NCBI RefSeq assembly: GCF_014211975.1 | Contig: NZ_CP060084.1 | Location: forward strand, 4,289,001 to 4,353,000 | Direction of reading: 5' to 3' | Source: Teredinibacter haidensis | GTDB lineage: Bacteria > Pseudomonadota > Gammaproteobacteria > Pseudomonadales > Cellvibrionaceae | Length of the DNA stretch: 64,000 nt | Shown: positions 7,786 to 16,555 of the stretch, one piece after another | Layout: each line of letters begins with the position of its first letter | Position numbering within the stretch: position 1 is the first letter of the stretch | Made by a program: the position numbers and the translations under genes | Notes under the pieces: model-generated | What the model was told of the DNA's origin: nothing | Databases searched by the model: none | Seen by the model: only the letters and a program-made list of their open reading frames with translations

Positions 7786-10040
7786 ATTCGCTGCGCAGTA
7801 TTGTTCAAGAGGTTAATGCCGCAGCAGATCTGCAGTCTGTACTGGAGATTATTGTTACCCGTATTCAGGAAGCGATGCACACCGAAGTCTGTTCGGTGTA
7901 CTTGCGCAACGCTAATGCTACTTTTACATTGATGGCAACGAAAGGTCTGCACAAAGATGCGGTAGGCCAGGTAAAGTTGTCGCTGAACGAAGGTCTTGTT
8001 GGTTATGTGGCGGCTAGGGAAGAGCCGCTTAACCTGGAAGATGCCGAATCCCATCCCAAATTTCAGTATTTTCCCGAAACCGGAGAGGAGCGTTTTTGCT
8101 CGTTTCTAGGTGTGCCCATTATTCATCACCGCCAGATACTCGGTGTTCTCGTCGTGCAGCAACGAGCAAAGCGTAAGTTTGACGAGGGCGAAGAAGCCTT
8201 TCTGATCACGATGTCGGCACAGTTGGCGGCGGTCATTGCTCACGCGGAAGCAACCGGTGCTTTGCGCACAATAGGGCAAAAATCCGAGGCCCGCTTTATG
8301 GGGGTGCCGGGCGCGGCTGGCGTGGCGATTGGCCAGTGCGTGGTGGTGTCGCCATTGGCCGATCTGTACTCGGTTCCCTATCAAACGTGCGATGCGGTCG
8401 AGGATGAGCTGCTTTTCTTTCAGCAGGGTTTGGCTGCTGTTCGAGAGGATATTAAAAAGCTTGCTGCCGAGCTGGAAAATCGACTCAATAAAGAAGAGCG
8501 TGTGTTGTTCGATGCATACATCGGTATGCTTGATGACACTGCGTTGGGCGGTGAAGTTACCGAAAAAATTATGAGCGGCCTCGGGGCAGCTTATGCCTGG
8601 AGTGAGGTGATTCTGGATCACGTAAAAACGTTTTCCAGTATGAGTGATCCGTATCTGCGAGAGCGTGCGTCCGATGTAAGAGATCTGGGGGGGCGGGTGC
8701 TGGCCTACCTGCAGGAATCGGCGAAAAAAGAGTTGATTTACCCTGAAAACACCATCCTGGTCGGTGAAGATTTGACCGCTTCGGTATTGGCTGAAGTACC
8801 AGAGGGCCGCTTGGTGGGTATTGTCTCCACGCGGGGCTCAAGCAATTCCCATATCGCCATTCTTGCCCGCTCTATTGGCATTCCCACGGTTATGGGGGCT
8901 GTTGATTTGCCCTTTACTCGCCTAGAGGGGCGAGAAGTGATTGTCGATGGCTATCGTGGCAGTGTTTACAGCGATCCGAGTGATGGTCTTAGAGAACAGT
9001 ATCAGGCCATAGTTGATGAAGATGTCGAGCTGGTTGCCGGCCTGGAGGTATTGAAAGAACTTCCCTGTGAAACCACTGATCATCATCGAGTTGCCCTGTG
9101 GGTGAACACCGGATTGATGGCCGATGCCATGATTTCCATCGAGCGTGGCGCGGAAGGTGTGGGCCTTTATCGTACCGAAATTCCGTTTATGCTGCGCGAT
9201 CGCTTCCCGAGTGAAGAGGAGCAGCGGCAAACCTACCGCGACCAACTGGCCGCCTTTGCACCTCATACGGTCACGATGCGAACGCTGGATGTGGGTGGAG
9301 ATAAATCTCTACCTTACTTTCCTATCGAAGAGGAAAACCCGTTTCTCGGCTGGCGAGGTATTCGCGTTACACTCGATCACCCTGAGATTTTTTTGGTGCA
9401 GATTCGCGCCATGCTTAAGGCGAGTGAAGGGCTGGATAATCTGCGAATTATGTTGCCAATGGTGAGTAATATCAGTGAGCTGGAAATTGCTCAAATGCTC
9501 ATTCACCGGGCCTATGGGGAGTTGCTGGAAGAGGGTCATCGCATCGAGATGCCTCCGTTGGGGGTGATGATCGAAGTCCCCTGTGCGGTCTACCAGACGA
9601 GAGACTTTGCCGCCCGCGTAGACTTTCTTTCAGTGGGCAGCAATGACTTAACTCAGTACTTGCTGGCGGTTGATCGCAACAACCCACGGGTGGCTGATCT
9701 CTACCATTCCATGCACCCGGCAGTGTTGCGCGCGTTGTATCAAATCGTAAAGGATTCCCACAGTCAGGGTGTGTCGGTAAGCATCTGTGGTGAGCTGGCC
9801 GGTGACCCGGCCGCAGCGTTGCTGTTGATGGCCATGGGCTACGATGTGTTATCTATGAGTGCCACCAGTTTGCTCAAAGTTAAATCGGTTATTCGCAGTG
9901 TCAGCCTGCAGCAGGCGGAGACATTGCTTGAAGAGGTGATGATTCTGCCCGATACGGAATCCGTTAATCGCTGTATAGATGCCGCTTTGCGTCAAACTGG
10001 CCTTTCACGCATCATTCGCCCTTTGGAAAGCGAGGATTAG
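7779..10040 (+). CDS. ptsP: phosphoenolpyruvate-protein phosphotransferase PtsP (EI-Ntr)
   Basis: This 753-residue protein is enzyme I of the nitrogen PTS. It takes phosphate from phosphoenolpyruvate and passes it to NPr (PtsO) and EIIA-Ntr. An N-terminal GAF domain (about 18-155) precedes the PTS enzyme I domains. The phosphorylated histidine is in GSSNSHIAILARS (His358), and the C-terminal PEP-binding barrel shows GAEGVGLYRTEIPFM, LSVGSNDLTQY and the active-site cysteine in ICGELAGDP. It overlaps rppH by 7 bases. ptsO and ptsN are not in the window, as usual; they normally sit by rpoN. Confidence 0.97.
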   Translation: MLNSLRSIVQEVNAAADLQSVLEIIVTRIQEAMHTEVCSVYLRNANATFTLMATKGLHKDAVGQVKLSLNEGLVGYVAAREEPLNLEDAESHPKFQYFPETGEERFCSFLGVPIIHHRQILGVLVVQQRAKRKFDEGEEAFLITMSAQLAAVIAHAEATGALRTIGQKSEARFMGVPGAAGVAIGQCVVVSPLADLYSVPYQTCDAVEDELLFFQQGLAAVREDIKKLAAELENRLNKEERVLFDAYIGMLDDTALGGEVTEKIMSGLGAAYAWSEVILDHVKTFSSMSDPYLRERASDVRDLGGRVLAYLQESAKKELIYPENTILVGEDLTASVLAEVPEGRLVGIVSTRGSSNSHIAILARSIGIPTVMGAVDLPFTRLEGREVIVDGYRGSVYSDPSDGLREQYQAIVDEDVELVAGLEVLKELPCETTDHHRVALWVNTGLMADAMISIERGAEGVGLYRTEIPFMLRDRFPSEEEQRQTYRDQLAAFAPHTVTMRTLDVGGDKSLPYFPIEEENPFLGWRGIRVTLDHPEIFLVQIRAMLKASEGLDNLRIMLPMVSNISELEIAQMLIHRAYGELLEEGHRIEMPPLGVMIEVPCAVYQTRDFAARVDFLSVGSNDLTQYLLAVDRNNPRVADLYHSMHPAVLRALYQIVKDSHSQGVSVSICGELAGDPAAALLLMAMGYDVLSMSATSLLKVKSVIRSVSLQQAETLLEEVMILPDTESVNRCIDAALRQTGLSRIIRPLESED

Positions 10041-10148
10041 TATCCATCCTTTATTCATAATCCCACGTCGCAAATCTCCACCTCGGTCTGCTATGATCTG
10101 GCCGCTCCCAGAATTAATATTATTTTTAACCGTTAAGTGTGACTACGA

Positions 10149-10979
10149 ATGCTGACTTACCCTGAAATTGACCCTGTAGCCATTTCCTTAGGAACGCACA
10201 CGATTTTTGGCAAAACTATCGCTCTGCCAGATATTCACTGGTACGGTTTGATGTACCTGTGTGGCTTTGCCGCCGCGTGGTTGTTGGGGCTCTACCGAGC
10301 GGGAAAGTCTTATACCGCGCTGAAAAAAGCACAAGTTGAAGATATGATTTTCTACGGCGCGCTTGGGTTGGTCATTGGTGGCCGCGTCGGATACGTCTTT
10401 TTTTACAATTTTGGCGATTTTGTGGAAGACCCCATCTGGCTGTTTCGAGTCTGGGAAGGGGGGATGTCTTTCCACGGTGGCATGTTGGGTGTGCTTGTTG
10501 CCATGCTGGTGTACGCGCGAAAAGTGCAGGTAAACTTCCTCGATTTAATGGATTTTTTGGTGCCCTTGGCGCCCATTGGCCTAGGCTTCGGACGAATCGG
10601 TAATTTTATTGGGCAAGAGCTTTGGGGTAGAGAAACCACCGCTACGATTGGAATGATTTTCCCCAAAGATCCAGATGCCCTGATTCGTCATCCGTCGCAA
10701 CTCTATCAGGCCTCACTCGAGGGCTTGCTGTTGTTTATTTTGCTGTTTTGGTACTCGAGCAAGCCAAGACCTCGCGCCTCGGTTGGCGCACTCTTTTTAA
10801 TTCTCTATGGTTGCTTCCGTTTTATCGTCGAATTTTACCGTCAACCGGATGCCCATATCGGCTTTGATCTATTTGAATTTTTCACCCGTGGTCAACTGCT
10901 TTCCCTGCCGATGATCTTTGTCGGAGGGCTCATTATGTTTTGGTCGTATCACAGAGCAGCGCGGCAGGCGAAGGTGTAA
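10149..10979 (+). CDS. lgt: prolipoprotein diacylglyceryl transferase
   Basis: This 276-residue inner-membrane enzyme transfers diacylglycerol from phosphatidylglycerol to the lipobox cysteine of prolipoproteins. It has seven hydrophobic segments. The signature is clear: ISLGTHTI..IHWYGLMY at the N-terminus, GGRVGYV, the HGGMLG motif (SFHGGMLGVLVAML, catalytic His near residue 113) and GRIGNFIGQELWG. It would process the lipoproteins at 5.2, 32.1, 44.0 and 62.8 kb. It is the first of lgt-thyA-folA; a TATGAT hexamer about 55 bases before the ATG may be its -10. Confidence 0.97.
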   Translation: MLTYPEIDPVAISLGTHTIFGKTIALPDIHWYGLMYLCGFAAAWLLGLYRAGKSYTALKKAQVEDMIFYGALGLVIGGRVGYVFFYNFGDFVEDPIWLFRVWEGGMSFHGGMLGVLVAMLVYARKVQVNFLDLMDFLVPLAPIGLGFGRIGNFIGQELWGRETTATIGMIFPKDPDALIRHPSQLYQASLEGLLLFILLFWYSSKPRPRASVGALFLILYGCFRFIVEFYRQPDAHIGFDLFEFFTRGQLLSLPMIFVGGLIMFWSYHRAARQAKV

Positions 10980-11004
10980 CAGCTTTTTAGAGGTATATAG
11001 ATAA

Positions 11005-11838
11005 GTGCAGCAATATTTGGATTTAATGCGCCATGTGCGCGATACAGGTGTGCGTAAAGAGGATAGGACGGGAACGGGAACGGTCAGTGTGTTTGGCTAC
11101 CAGATGCGCTTTGATTTAAGTGAAGGTTTTCCGTTGGTAACAACTAAGAAATGTCACCTAAAATCCATTATTCATGAGTTGCTTTGGTTTCTGCAGGGTG
11201 ATACCAATATTGCATACCTTAAGGAAAACGGGGTAAAAATTTGGGATGCCTGGGCGACAGAAGAGGGCGATCTTGGGCCTGTCTACGGTGCGCAATGGCG
11301 TTCCTGGCCCGCAGGCAATGGCTTGGTCATCGATCAGATCAGTGAGCTGTTGAGGCAAATAGAGGCCAAACCTGATTCGCGGAGGCTTATTGTTTCCGCG
11401 TGGAACCCGGCACTGCTTCCCGATGAGAGCGTGTCTCCCCAGGCGAATGTGGCGCAGGGGAAAATGGCATTGCCTCCCTGTCATACGCTTTTCCAGTTTT
11501 ATGTCTTGGATGGCAAACTTTCTTGCCAGTTATATCAACGTAGCGCGGATATCTTTCTCGGGGTTCCGTTTAATATTGCCTCTTACGCATTGTTGACCAT
11601 GATGATTGCACAAGTGTGCAAGCTGCAACCGGGTGATTTCGTCCATACATTTGGGGACGCCCATCTGTATTTGAACCACCTGGATCAGGTTGAGCAGCAA
11701 TTAGAGCGAAAACCCCACCCTTTACCGCGCATGGCGATAAATCCAGACGTAACAGATTTATTTTCATTTACTTTCGACGATTTTGAGTTACAGGGCTATC
11801 AGGCACAGCCACATATTGCCGCTCCAATCTCTATTTAG
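11005..11838 (+). CDS. thyA: thymidylate synthase
   Basis: The protein has 277 residues. It methylates dUMP to dTMP using methylene-tetrahydrofolate, giving dihydrofolate. GTG at 11005 opens the frame as (M)QQYLDLMRHV, the normal family start; AGAGG lies 11 bases before. The catalytic cysteine is Cys159 in LPPCHTLFQFYV, followed by QLYQRSADIFLGVPFNIASYALL. It is about 13 residues longer than the E. coli enzyme owing to an insert after WNPALLP (DESVSPQANVAQGK), seen in many gammaproteobacteria. It sits 25 bases after lgt and 41 before folA, whose product recycles its dihydrofolate. Confidence 0.98.
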   Translation: MQQYLDLMRHVRDTGVRKEDRTGTGTVSVFGYQMRFDLSEGFPLVTTKKCHLKSIIHELLWFLQGDTNIAYLKENGVKIWDAWATEEGDLGPVYGAQWRSWPAGNGLVIDQISELLRQIEAKPDSRRLIVSAWNPALLPDESVSPQANVAQGKMALPPCHTLFQFYVLDGKLSCQLYQRSADIFLGVPFNIASYALLTMMIAQVCKLQPGDFVHTFGDAHLYLNHLDQVEQQLERKPHPLPRMAINPDVTDLFSFTFDDFELQGYQAQPHIAAPISI

Positions 11839-11879
11839 GTTAAAAACTGTACAGCCTGAGGGTTGATTGGGGAAAAAAT

Positions 11880-12404
11880 ATGAAAAATGCAGATTTTATT
11901 GATTTAGCTATTGTTGTTGCTGTGGCTGAAAATGGCACAATCGGTCGCGATAACGATCTACCTTGGTTTTTGCCAGAGGATCTTAAGCATTTTAAGCGTG
12001 TAACCATGGGTCACCCCATTGTCATGGGGCGAAATACTTTCGATTCTATTGGTAAGGCGCTACCGGGCCGCACGAATATTGTTGTTACTCGTCAGCGTGA
12101 CTGGAATGCCGAAAACGTCGTTGTAACTCACTCTTATGAAGAAGCCTTAGAGGCGGGGCGCGATGCTGCGCGATCCATGGGGGTGACAGCGGTGATGATC
12201 ATCGGCGGTGCCGAATTTTATCGCCAAGTGTTACCTCAGGCGCAAAAGCTCTATCTGACGCAAGTACATGCAGAGATAGAGGGAGATGCTCATTTTCCCG
12301 AACTGGATTTGGGGCAATGGCGAGAGCTGGAACGCGTTAAATATCCTGCAGATAGTAAAAATCCTTACTCGTATTCATTTGTTACGTTGGAGTGGCGGAA
12401 ATAA
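11880..12404 (+). CDS. folA: dihydrofolate reductase
   Basis: This 174-residue cytoplasmic enzyme reduces dihydrofolate to tetrahydrofolate with NADPH, restoring the cofactor oxidised by ThyA. Family marks are AVAENGTIGRDNDLPWFLPEDLKHFKRVTMG (active-site Asp in PEDL, Trp in LPW), MGRNTFDSIGKALPGRTNIVVTR and the NADPH loop IIGGAEFYRQVLP. Length is slightly above the 159 of E. coli. GGGG 8-9 bases before ATG is a plausible ribosome site. It is the last gene of the lgt-thyA-folA group; no strong terminator follows. Confidence 0.97.
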   Translation: MKNADFIDLAIVVAVAENGTIGRDNDLPWFLPEDLKHFKRVTMGHPIVMGRNTFDSIGKALPGRTNIVVTRQRDWNAENVVVTHSYEEALEAGRDAARSMGVTAVMIIGGAEFYRQVLPQAQKLYLTQVHAEIEGDAHFPELDLGQWRELERVKYPADSKNPYSYSFVTLEWRK

Positions 12405-12733
12405 CTGCTAGACTGTTGGAACACTGACCGAGGTGGAAGGCTCACGAACCGAAACCGACGCCCTGGTGGCGTATGAAAACTGATCTTGTGTTACCGAAGT
12501 GTTACCTGTGTCACACAACTACAGTTTTAAGTGTTACTTTTCGTTATGGTTGGTCGACCCGAAATTGTGCGTTTTTTTTAGTGTTTGAATGTTTATGAAT
12601 GGTCTTATTAAAATGCGCAACTTTGGCGATTACCGAGTCTCAACTTTTTTATTAAAACACTCTGGATGACAACATTTTTTATGTTTAATCTGGTCGCAAT
12701 CTTTTCACTGTACGCACCCGAGTTGGGGGAATT
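12405..12733. promoter_or_regulatory. TonB-operon upstream region with GTGTTAC repeats
   Basis: This 329-base non-coding region holds three copies of GTGTTAC at 12488-12494, 12499-12505 and 12531-12537. The first two are 11 bases apart (one helical turn) and the third 32 further on (about three turns). A TGTGTCACAC sequence with dyad character lies between copies two and three. Spacing on one face of the helix suggests an activator or repressor array for the TonB operon, but no known consensus was matched. A small hairpin CGCC-CTGGT-GGCG lies near 12461 without a T run. Confidence 0.4.
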
Positions 12734-13519
12734 ATGAAGAAGCAGCGAATCAAAGCTGTGGCCTTAACCACAGTCCTTTCTGCTGGAGCGCTTTTAGTTG
12801 GCGCTGCTCACGCGGATCAAACCCTGGATAGTATTATGCAGGTAAGTCAGGCCAAGACTACATCTGGCCAACAATCACAAAAACGTATTGACAAGCTTCA
12901 AGCAGAAACTACGACTCTGTTACAGAAGTTCAAAATCGTTAATAAAGAAATCGATGGTTTGAAAGTTTATAACTCTCAGCTGGAAAAGCAGCTGGGTAAC
13001 CAACGTAAAGTGATTGAAGACCTGAATATGTCTATCGATCAGGTGACTGTGATTGAACGACAAATCCAGCCTCTGATTTTGCGTATGCTCGACGGTCTTG
13101 AGCAGTTCGTAAAGCTGGATGTTCCTTTCCACTTGGAAGAACGTCTCAATCGCGTTGAAACTTTGCGCGATAACCAAGATCGTGCCGATATCTCCGTTGC
13201 TGAGAAATTTCGTCAGATTCTTGAAGCTTACAATATTGAATCCGAGTATGGCCGCAAGGTCGATACTTATGTGGATACCCTCGAAGTAGGCGGTCAGGAA
13301 CGACAGGTAAACATATTGGCTGTTGGTCGTGTTGCTCTGATGTATCAAACAACGGATACCAAGCTTTCCGGTGCTTACGATAGTACACAGGGTGCGTTTG
13401 TTGAGCTGGATTCTGGTGAGTATCGTGCCGCTATCCTAAAAGGCATTCGAATTGCTAAGAAGCAGGCAGCCATCGACGTATTAGAATTGCCCGTTCTTGC
13501 TCCGGAGGCAGCACAATGA
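12734..13519 (+). CDS. DUF3450 periplasmic coiled-coil protein of the TonB2-type system
   Basis: The protein has 261 residues with a signal peptide (residues 1-27, cut after AHA). The segment from about 40 to 115 is a heptad-rich coiled coil (KRIDKLQAETTTLLQKF, QLEKQLGNQRKVIEDLN). The C-terminal half matches DUF3450: PFHLEERLNRVETLRD, ISVAEKFRQILEAYNIE, YGRKVDTY and NILAVGRVALMYQTTD. DUF3450 genes are constant neighbours of TtpC-type TonB systems; the protein presumably contacts TtpC in the periplasm, but its biochemical role is unknown. Its stop overlaps the ttpC start by 4 bases (ATGA), so the two are translationally coupled. This is the first gene of the operon. Confidence 0.88.
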   Translation: MKKQRIKAVALTTVLSAGALLVGAAHADQTLDSIMQVSQAKTTSGQQSQKRIDKLQAETTTLLQKFKIVNKEIDGLKVYNSQLEKQLGNQRKVIEDLNMSIDQVTVIERQIQPLILRMLDGLEQFVKLDVPFHLEERLNRVETLRDNQDRADISVAEKFRQILEAYNIESEYGRKVDTYVDTLEVGGQERQVNILAVGRVALMYQTTDTKLSGAYDSTQGAFVELDSGEYRAAILKGIRIAKKQAAIDVLELPVLAPEAAQ

Positions 13520-14904
13520 AAATGACTTTTAAGCAAAAACTGATTGCCTTTGCGGCAGCTGGTACATTGGTTCTGTCAGGTAGTGTTTTCGCTCAAGGTG
13601 ATAAAGCCGCTACCTTGGAAGAACTGCTGCAAATGGTAAAAAACAGCCAGGTTTCCGAAACTAAGGAGCACCGCCAGCGCGAAGCTCAGTTCCGTAAGCA
13701 AAAAGGCAACCAGGCGACTTTGCTGAAGCAGTCCGAAGCCGAAAAATTGGCTGAAGAACAGCGCTCCGAGCGTTTGGAAAATCAGTATAAAGAGCAAGAA
13801 GTTCTTGTTCAGGCCAAGCGTCTGCAGTTGGACGAGCGTCTGGGTTCTTTGAAAGAGCTTTTCGGCCACTTGACTTCCACAGCAGGTGATCTGCGTACAG
13901 CAATTGACACTTCTATTGTAAGTGCTCAGATGCCTGACCGTACTCAGTTTATCAACGACCTGATCGATAAAATGAACAGCGAAACCAAGCTGCCGTCTAT
14001 CGAAGAAATTGAGCGTCTGTGGTACGAATTACAGCGTGAAACAGTAGAGTCCGGCAAAGTGGTTAAGTTTACCGCAACCGTTTCTGATCCTTCAGGCGAT
14101 AAAGCTGAACGTGAAGTGGTTCGTATTGGTAACTACAATCTGGTTTCTGATGGTAAGTACCTGACTTACGACGTGAAAAGTGCGAGCTTGAACGAGTTGC
14201 CCCGTCAGCCAGCTGGTAAATTCCTGAAAGGCGCTATCAGTCTGCAAAATAGTACTGAAGGATTTTCCAAGTTGGGTATTGACCCAACGGGCCCTTCCGG
14301 TGGTACTTTGATGAAGGCTCTAATCAACAGCCCATCAGTAAGCGATCGTTGGCATCAGGGTAAGCTGGTTGGTTACATCATTTCTGGTGTAGGTGCATTT
14401 GCTCTGTTACTGGCTCTCTTCCGCTTCATTATCTTGAGTGGTCTGAGTAGTAAGGTTAGTCGTCAGCTTAAGAGCGATACAGCTAATACCAACAACCCAC
14501 TGGGTCGTGTATTGAAGGTTGCTTCTGACAATCCAAATGCCGATACCGAAACGCTGGAACTGAAACTGGAAGAAGCGATTCTGAAAGAGGTTCCACCGAT
14601 TGAAGCTGGTCTTAACATTCTTAAGATTATCTCGATGGTTGCGCCTTTGTTGGGTCTGCTGGGTACTGTTACCGGTATGATCGTAACCTTCCAGGCGATT
14701 ACAATCTTCGGTGCGGGCGATCCCAAGACGATGGCGGGTGGTATTTCCGGTGCTCTGGTAACCACAGTGTTGGGTCTGGTTGTTGCCATTCCAACAGTTC
14801 TGCTGCATACCTTCTTGAACGGTAAAGCCAAGCGCGTTATCCATGTTCTGGAAGAAGAAAGTGCTGGTCTGATTGCTGAGAAATCAGAACGCAGCAGTAA
14901 GTAA
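13516..14904 (+). CDS. ttpC: TtpC, large MotA/TolQ/ExbB-type proton-channel protein
   Basis: The protein has 462 residues. It has a signal peptide (1-26, cut after VFA), then a periplasmic coiled coil (about 30-115, many Glu/Gln/Lys/Arg heptads) and a globular periplasmic part. A first membrane span at about 285-305 leads to the MotA/TolQ/ExbB domain (LEAGLNILKIISMVAPLLGLLGTVTGMIVTFQAI and GGISGALVTTVLGLVVAIPTVLLHTFL). This matches TtpC, which Vibrio TonB2 systems need in addition to ExbB2/ExbD2 to energise TonB-dependent receptors. Codon use is strongly biased to CGT, GAA and CTG, suggesting high expression. A hairpin separates it from exbB. Confidence 0.92.
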   Translation: MKMTFKQKLIAFAAAGTLVLSGSVFAQGDKAATLEELLQMVKNSQVSETKEHRQREAQFRKQKGNQATLLKQSEAEKLAEEQRSERLENQYKEQEVLVQAKRLQLDERLGSLKELFGHLTSTAGDLRTAIDTSIVSAQMPDRTQFINDLIDKMNSETKLPSIEEIERLWYELQRETVESGKVVKFTATVSDPSGDKAEREVVRIGNYNLVSDGKYLTYDVKSASLNELPRQPAGKFLKGAISLQNSTEGFSKLGIDPTGPSGGTLMKALINSPSVSDRWHQGKLVGYIISGVGAFALLLALFRFIILSGLSSKVSRQLKSDTANTNNPLGRVLKVASDNPNADTETLELKLEEAILKEVPPIEAGLNILKIISMVAPLLGLLGTVTGMIVTFQAITIFGAGDPKTMAGGISGALVTTVLGLVVAIPTVLLHTFLNGKAKRVIHVLEEESAGLIAEKSERSSK

Positions 14905-14915
14905 CACCCTTGGTG

Positions 14916-14942
14916 CTGGGTGGCAGCTAGAGTTGCCACCAG
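14916..14942 (+). other. intercistronic hairpin between ttpC and exbB
   Basis: CTGGGTGGCA and TGCCACCAG pair over 9 bp with one bulged G around an 8-base loop. No T run follows, so it is not a terminator. A structure of this kind may block exonucleases or set relative expression of the two genes; that is inference. Confidence 0.5.
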
Positions 14943-14969
14943 TCAACTGATTTACGAGAGGAGATAGAC

Positions 14970-15497
14970 ATGCTGGCATTGATGGAAGCACTTGCAGCCA
15001 TTAAAGCCTTTGTGGCGTCAGGCGGACCAATTCTGTACTGGATCGCCGCATTGGCGTTCGCCATGTGGACTTTAATCTTCGAACGTCTCTGGTTTTACAA
15101 AGGATCTTTAGGAAAAGTTAAGGGTCAAACTGTGGATGTATGGGAAGCGCGCCCCGAGCGCAAATCCTGGAATTCGCGCCAGATTCGTACTGCATTGATT
15201 TCTCGCGCAGCCGATAAAATAAACCAGAACCTCGATCTGCTTGGCGTTATGGTAACCCTCTGTCCACTGCTTGGGCTGTTGGGTACCGTAACTGGTATGA
15301 TCGAAGTGTTTAACGTGCTTGCTGTTACCGGTGGTGGTGATGCCAAATCGATGGCAGCAGGTGTGTCCCGTGCGACCATTCCCACAATGGCCGGTATGGT
15401 GGCGGCACTATCCGGTGTGTTCGGAACTACCCTGGTAAACCGAATTGCCGAACGCGAAAATCATTTGCTCGAAGACCAACTGACGATGGACCACTAA
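14970..15497 (+). CDS. exbB: ExbB/TolQ-type proton-channel subunit
   Basis: This 175-residue inner-membrane protein has three predicted spans (about 15-35, 90-115, 130-155). The MotA/TolQ/ExbB core reads LLGVMVTLCPLLGLLGTVTGMIEVFNVLA and RATIPTMAGMVAALSGVFGTTLVNR. It is the short, ExbB2-like channel subunit that works with ExbD to use the proton gradient; the longer paralogue TtpC precedes it. AGAGGAG 7 bases before ATG is a strong ribosome site. It is followed by exbD after 39 bases. Confidence 0.93.
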   Translation: MLALMEALAAIKAFVASGGPILYWIAALAFAMWTLIFERLWFYKGSLGKVKGQTVDVWEARPERKSWNSRQIRTALISRAADKINQNLDLLGVMVTLCPLLGLLGTVTGMIEVFNVLAVTGGGDAKSMAAGVSRATIPTMAGMVAALSGVFGTTLVNRIAERENHLLEDQLTMDH

Positions 15498-15536
15498 GGT
15501 AACATCACAATATTGGCCTGAATTAAGAGAGAAGCC

Positions 15537-15938
15537 ATGAGCAGGAAAAAGAATGCAGATGAAGAAACAGGGGCAATTGATTTAACGCCCATGCTCGACG
15601 TGGTGTTTATCATGTTGATCTTCTTCATCGTTACTGCGTCATTTATCAAAGAACCCGGTATTCAGGTAAATCGCCCAGACGCCACAACCGCCGACTACAA
15701 AAAGAATGCCAACATTCTGGTGGCGATTAATGATGACAATGAAATCTGGATCAACAAGAATGAAGTTGATCCGCGTCAGGTGAAAACCCAGATTCAACTG
15801 CTGCTAGCGGAAAATCCCAAAGGTGCAGTTGTTATTCAGGCGGATAGCGATTCCAACATCAAGACACTGACCGACGTTGCCCAGAAAGCTCGTGAAGCTG
15901 GTGTTGCTGATGTGTCGGTTTCCGCAGAGAACAAGTAG
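15537..15938 (+). CDS. exbD: ExbD/TolR-type biopolymer transport protein
   Basis: The protein has 133 residues with one N-terminal membrane span (about 17-40). Its proton-carrying aspartate lies in the conserved IDLTPMLDVVFIMLIFFIVTASF (Asp20 of MLD). The periplasmic domain begins EPGIQVNRPDA and has the expected ExbD/TolR fold signature VVIQADSDSNIKTLTDVAQKAREAGVADVSVS. Together with ExbB and TtpC it should couple proton flow to TonB. It ends 8 bases before tonB. Confidence 0.94.
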   Translation: MSRKKNADEETGAIDLTPMLDVVFIMLIFFIVTASFIKEPGIQVNRPDATTADYKKNANILVAINDDNEIWINKNEVDPRQVKTQIQLLLAENPKGAVVIQADSDSNIKTLTDVAQKAREAGVADVSVSAENK

Positions 15939-15946
15939 GATTCCAA

Positions 15947-16552
15947 ATGAGCATAGCAAGATTATTATCATCCCTGGCTCCAGCGGCACTTGTCACTCTC
16001 GGATTGCTGCTATTGATGCACTTTCTGATTCTCCGCAATATGACAGCGCCGACAGAAACCACGGAATTCAAAATCCCTGAGATTCTTATGCCTGACCGGG
16101 AAATTAGTACCGAGTATGATACCCGCAAACCAGACAAGCCCGACGAGCCGGAAGAACCACCACCCGAATTGCCGGAACCAGAGTACGAAACCCCAGATGT
16201 GGAAGCTAATATTTCATTCGCACCACAAATTGATACGGGTGTGCAGATTTCTGGTATTGGCGGCTTCTCCAGCGACGGAGATTACTTGCCGATCGTAAAG
16301 GTTGCACCAAAGTATCCAGCTCGCGCAGCTAACCGTGGCTTAGAAGGCTACTGTACGGTTGAATATTCAGTAACCGTGACTGGCGAAACCCGCGATGTGA
16401 CTGTTGTGGATTGTCCGCAGAGTGTGTTTGCCAGCGCCTCTGTAAAAGCTGCCAAAAAGTTTAAGTATAAGCCGAAAGTTATCGATGGTGAGCCAGTTGA
16501 AGTTGCTGGTGTACGAAACCGATTTACTTTCGAAATGGCGAAAGAGGATTAA
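15947..16552 (+). CDS. tonB: TonB-family energy transducer
   Basis: The protein has 201 residues. A single N-terminal membrane anchor (about 8-28) is followed by a Pro/Glu/Asp-rich spacer (residues 55-85, DKPDEPEEPPPELPEPE) that is shorter and more acidic than the Lys-Pro/Glu-Pro spacer of classical TonB. The C-terminal TonB domain (about 110-198) shows YPARAANRGLEGYCTVEYSV and the closing FTFEM. It delivers proton-motive force to outer-membrane TonB-dependent transporters, abundant in polysaccharide-degrading marine bacteria. None is encoded in this window, so its substrates cannot be named. Confidence 0.94.
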   Translation: MSIARLLSSLAPAALVTLGLLLLMHFLILRNMTAPTETTEFKIPEILMPDREISTEYDTRKPDKPDEPEEPPPELPEPEYETPDVEANISFAPQIDTGVQISGIGGFSSDGDYLPIVKVAPKYPARAANRGLEGYCTVEYSVTVTGETRDVTVVDCPQSVFASASVKAAKKFKYKPKVIDGEPVEVAGVRNRFTFEMAKED

Positions 16553-16555
16553 TAG

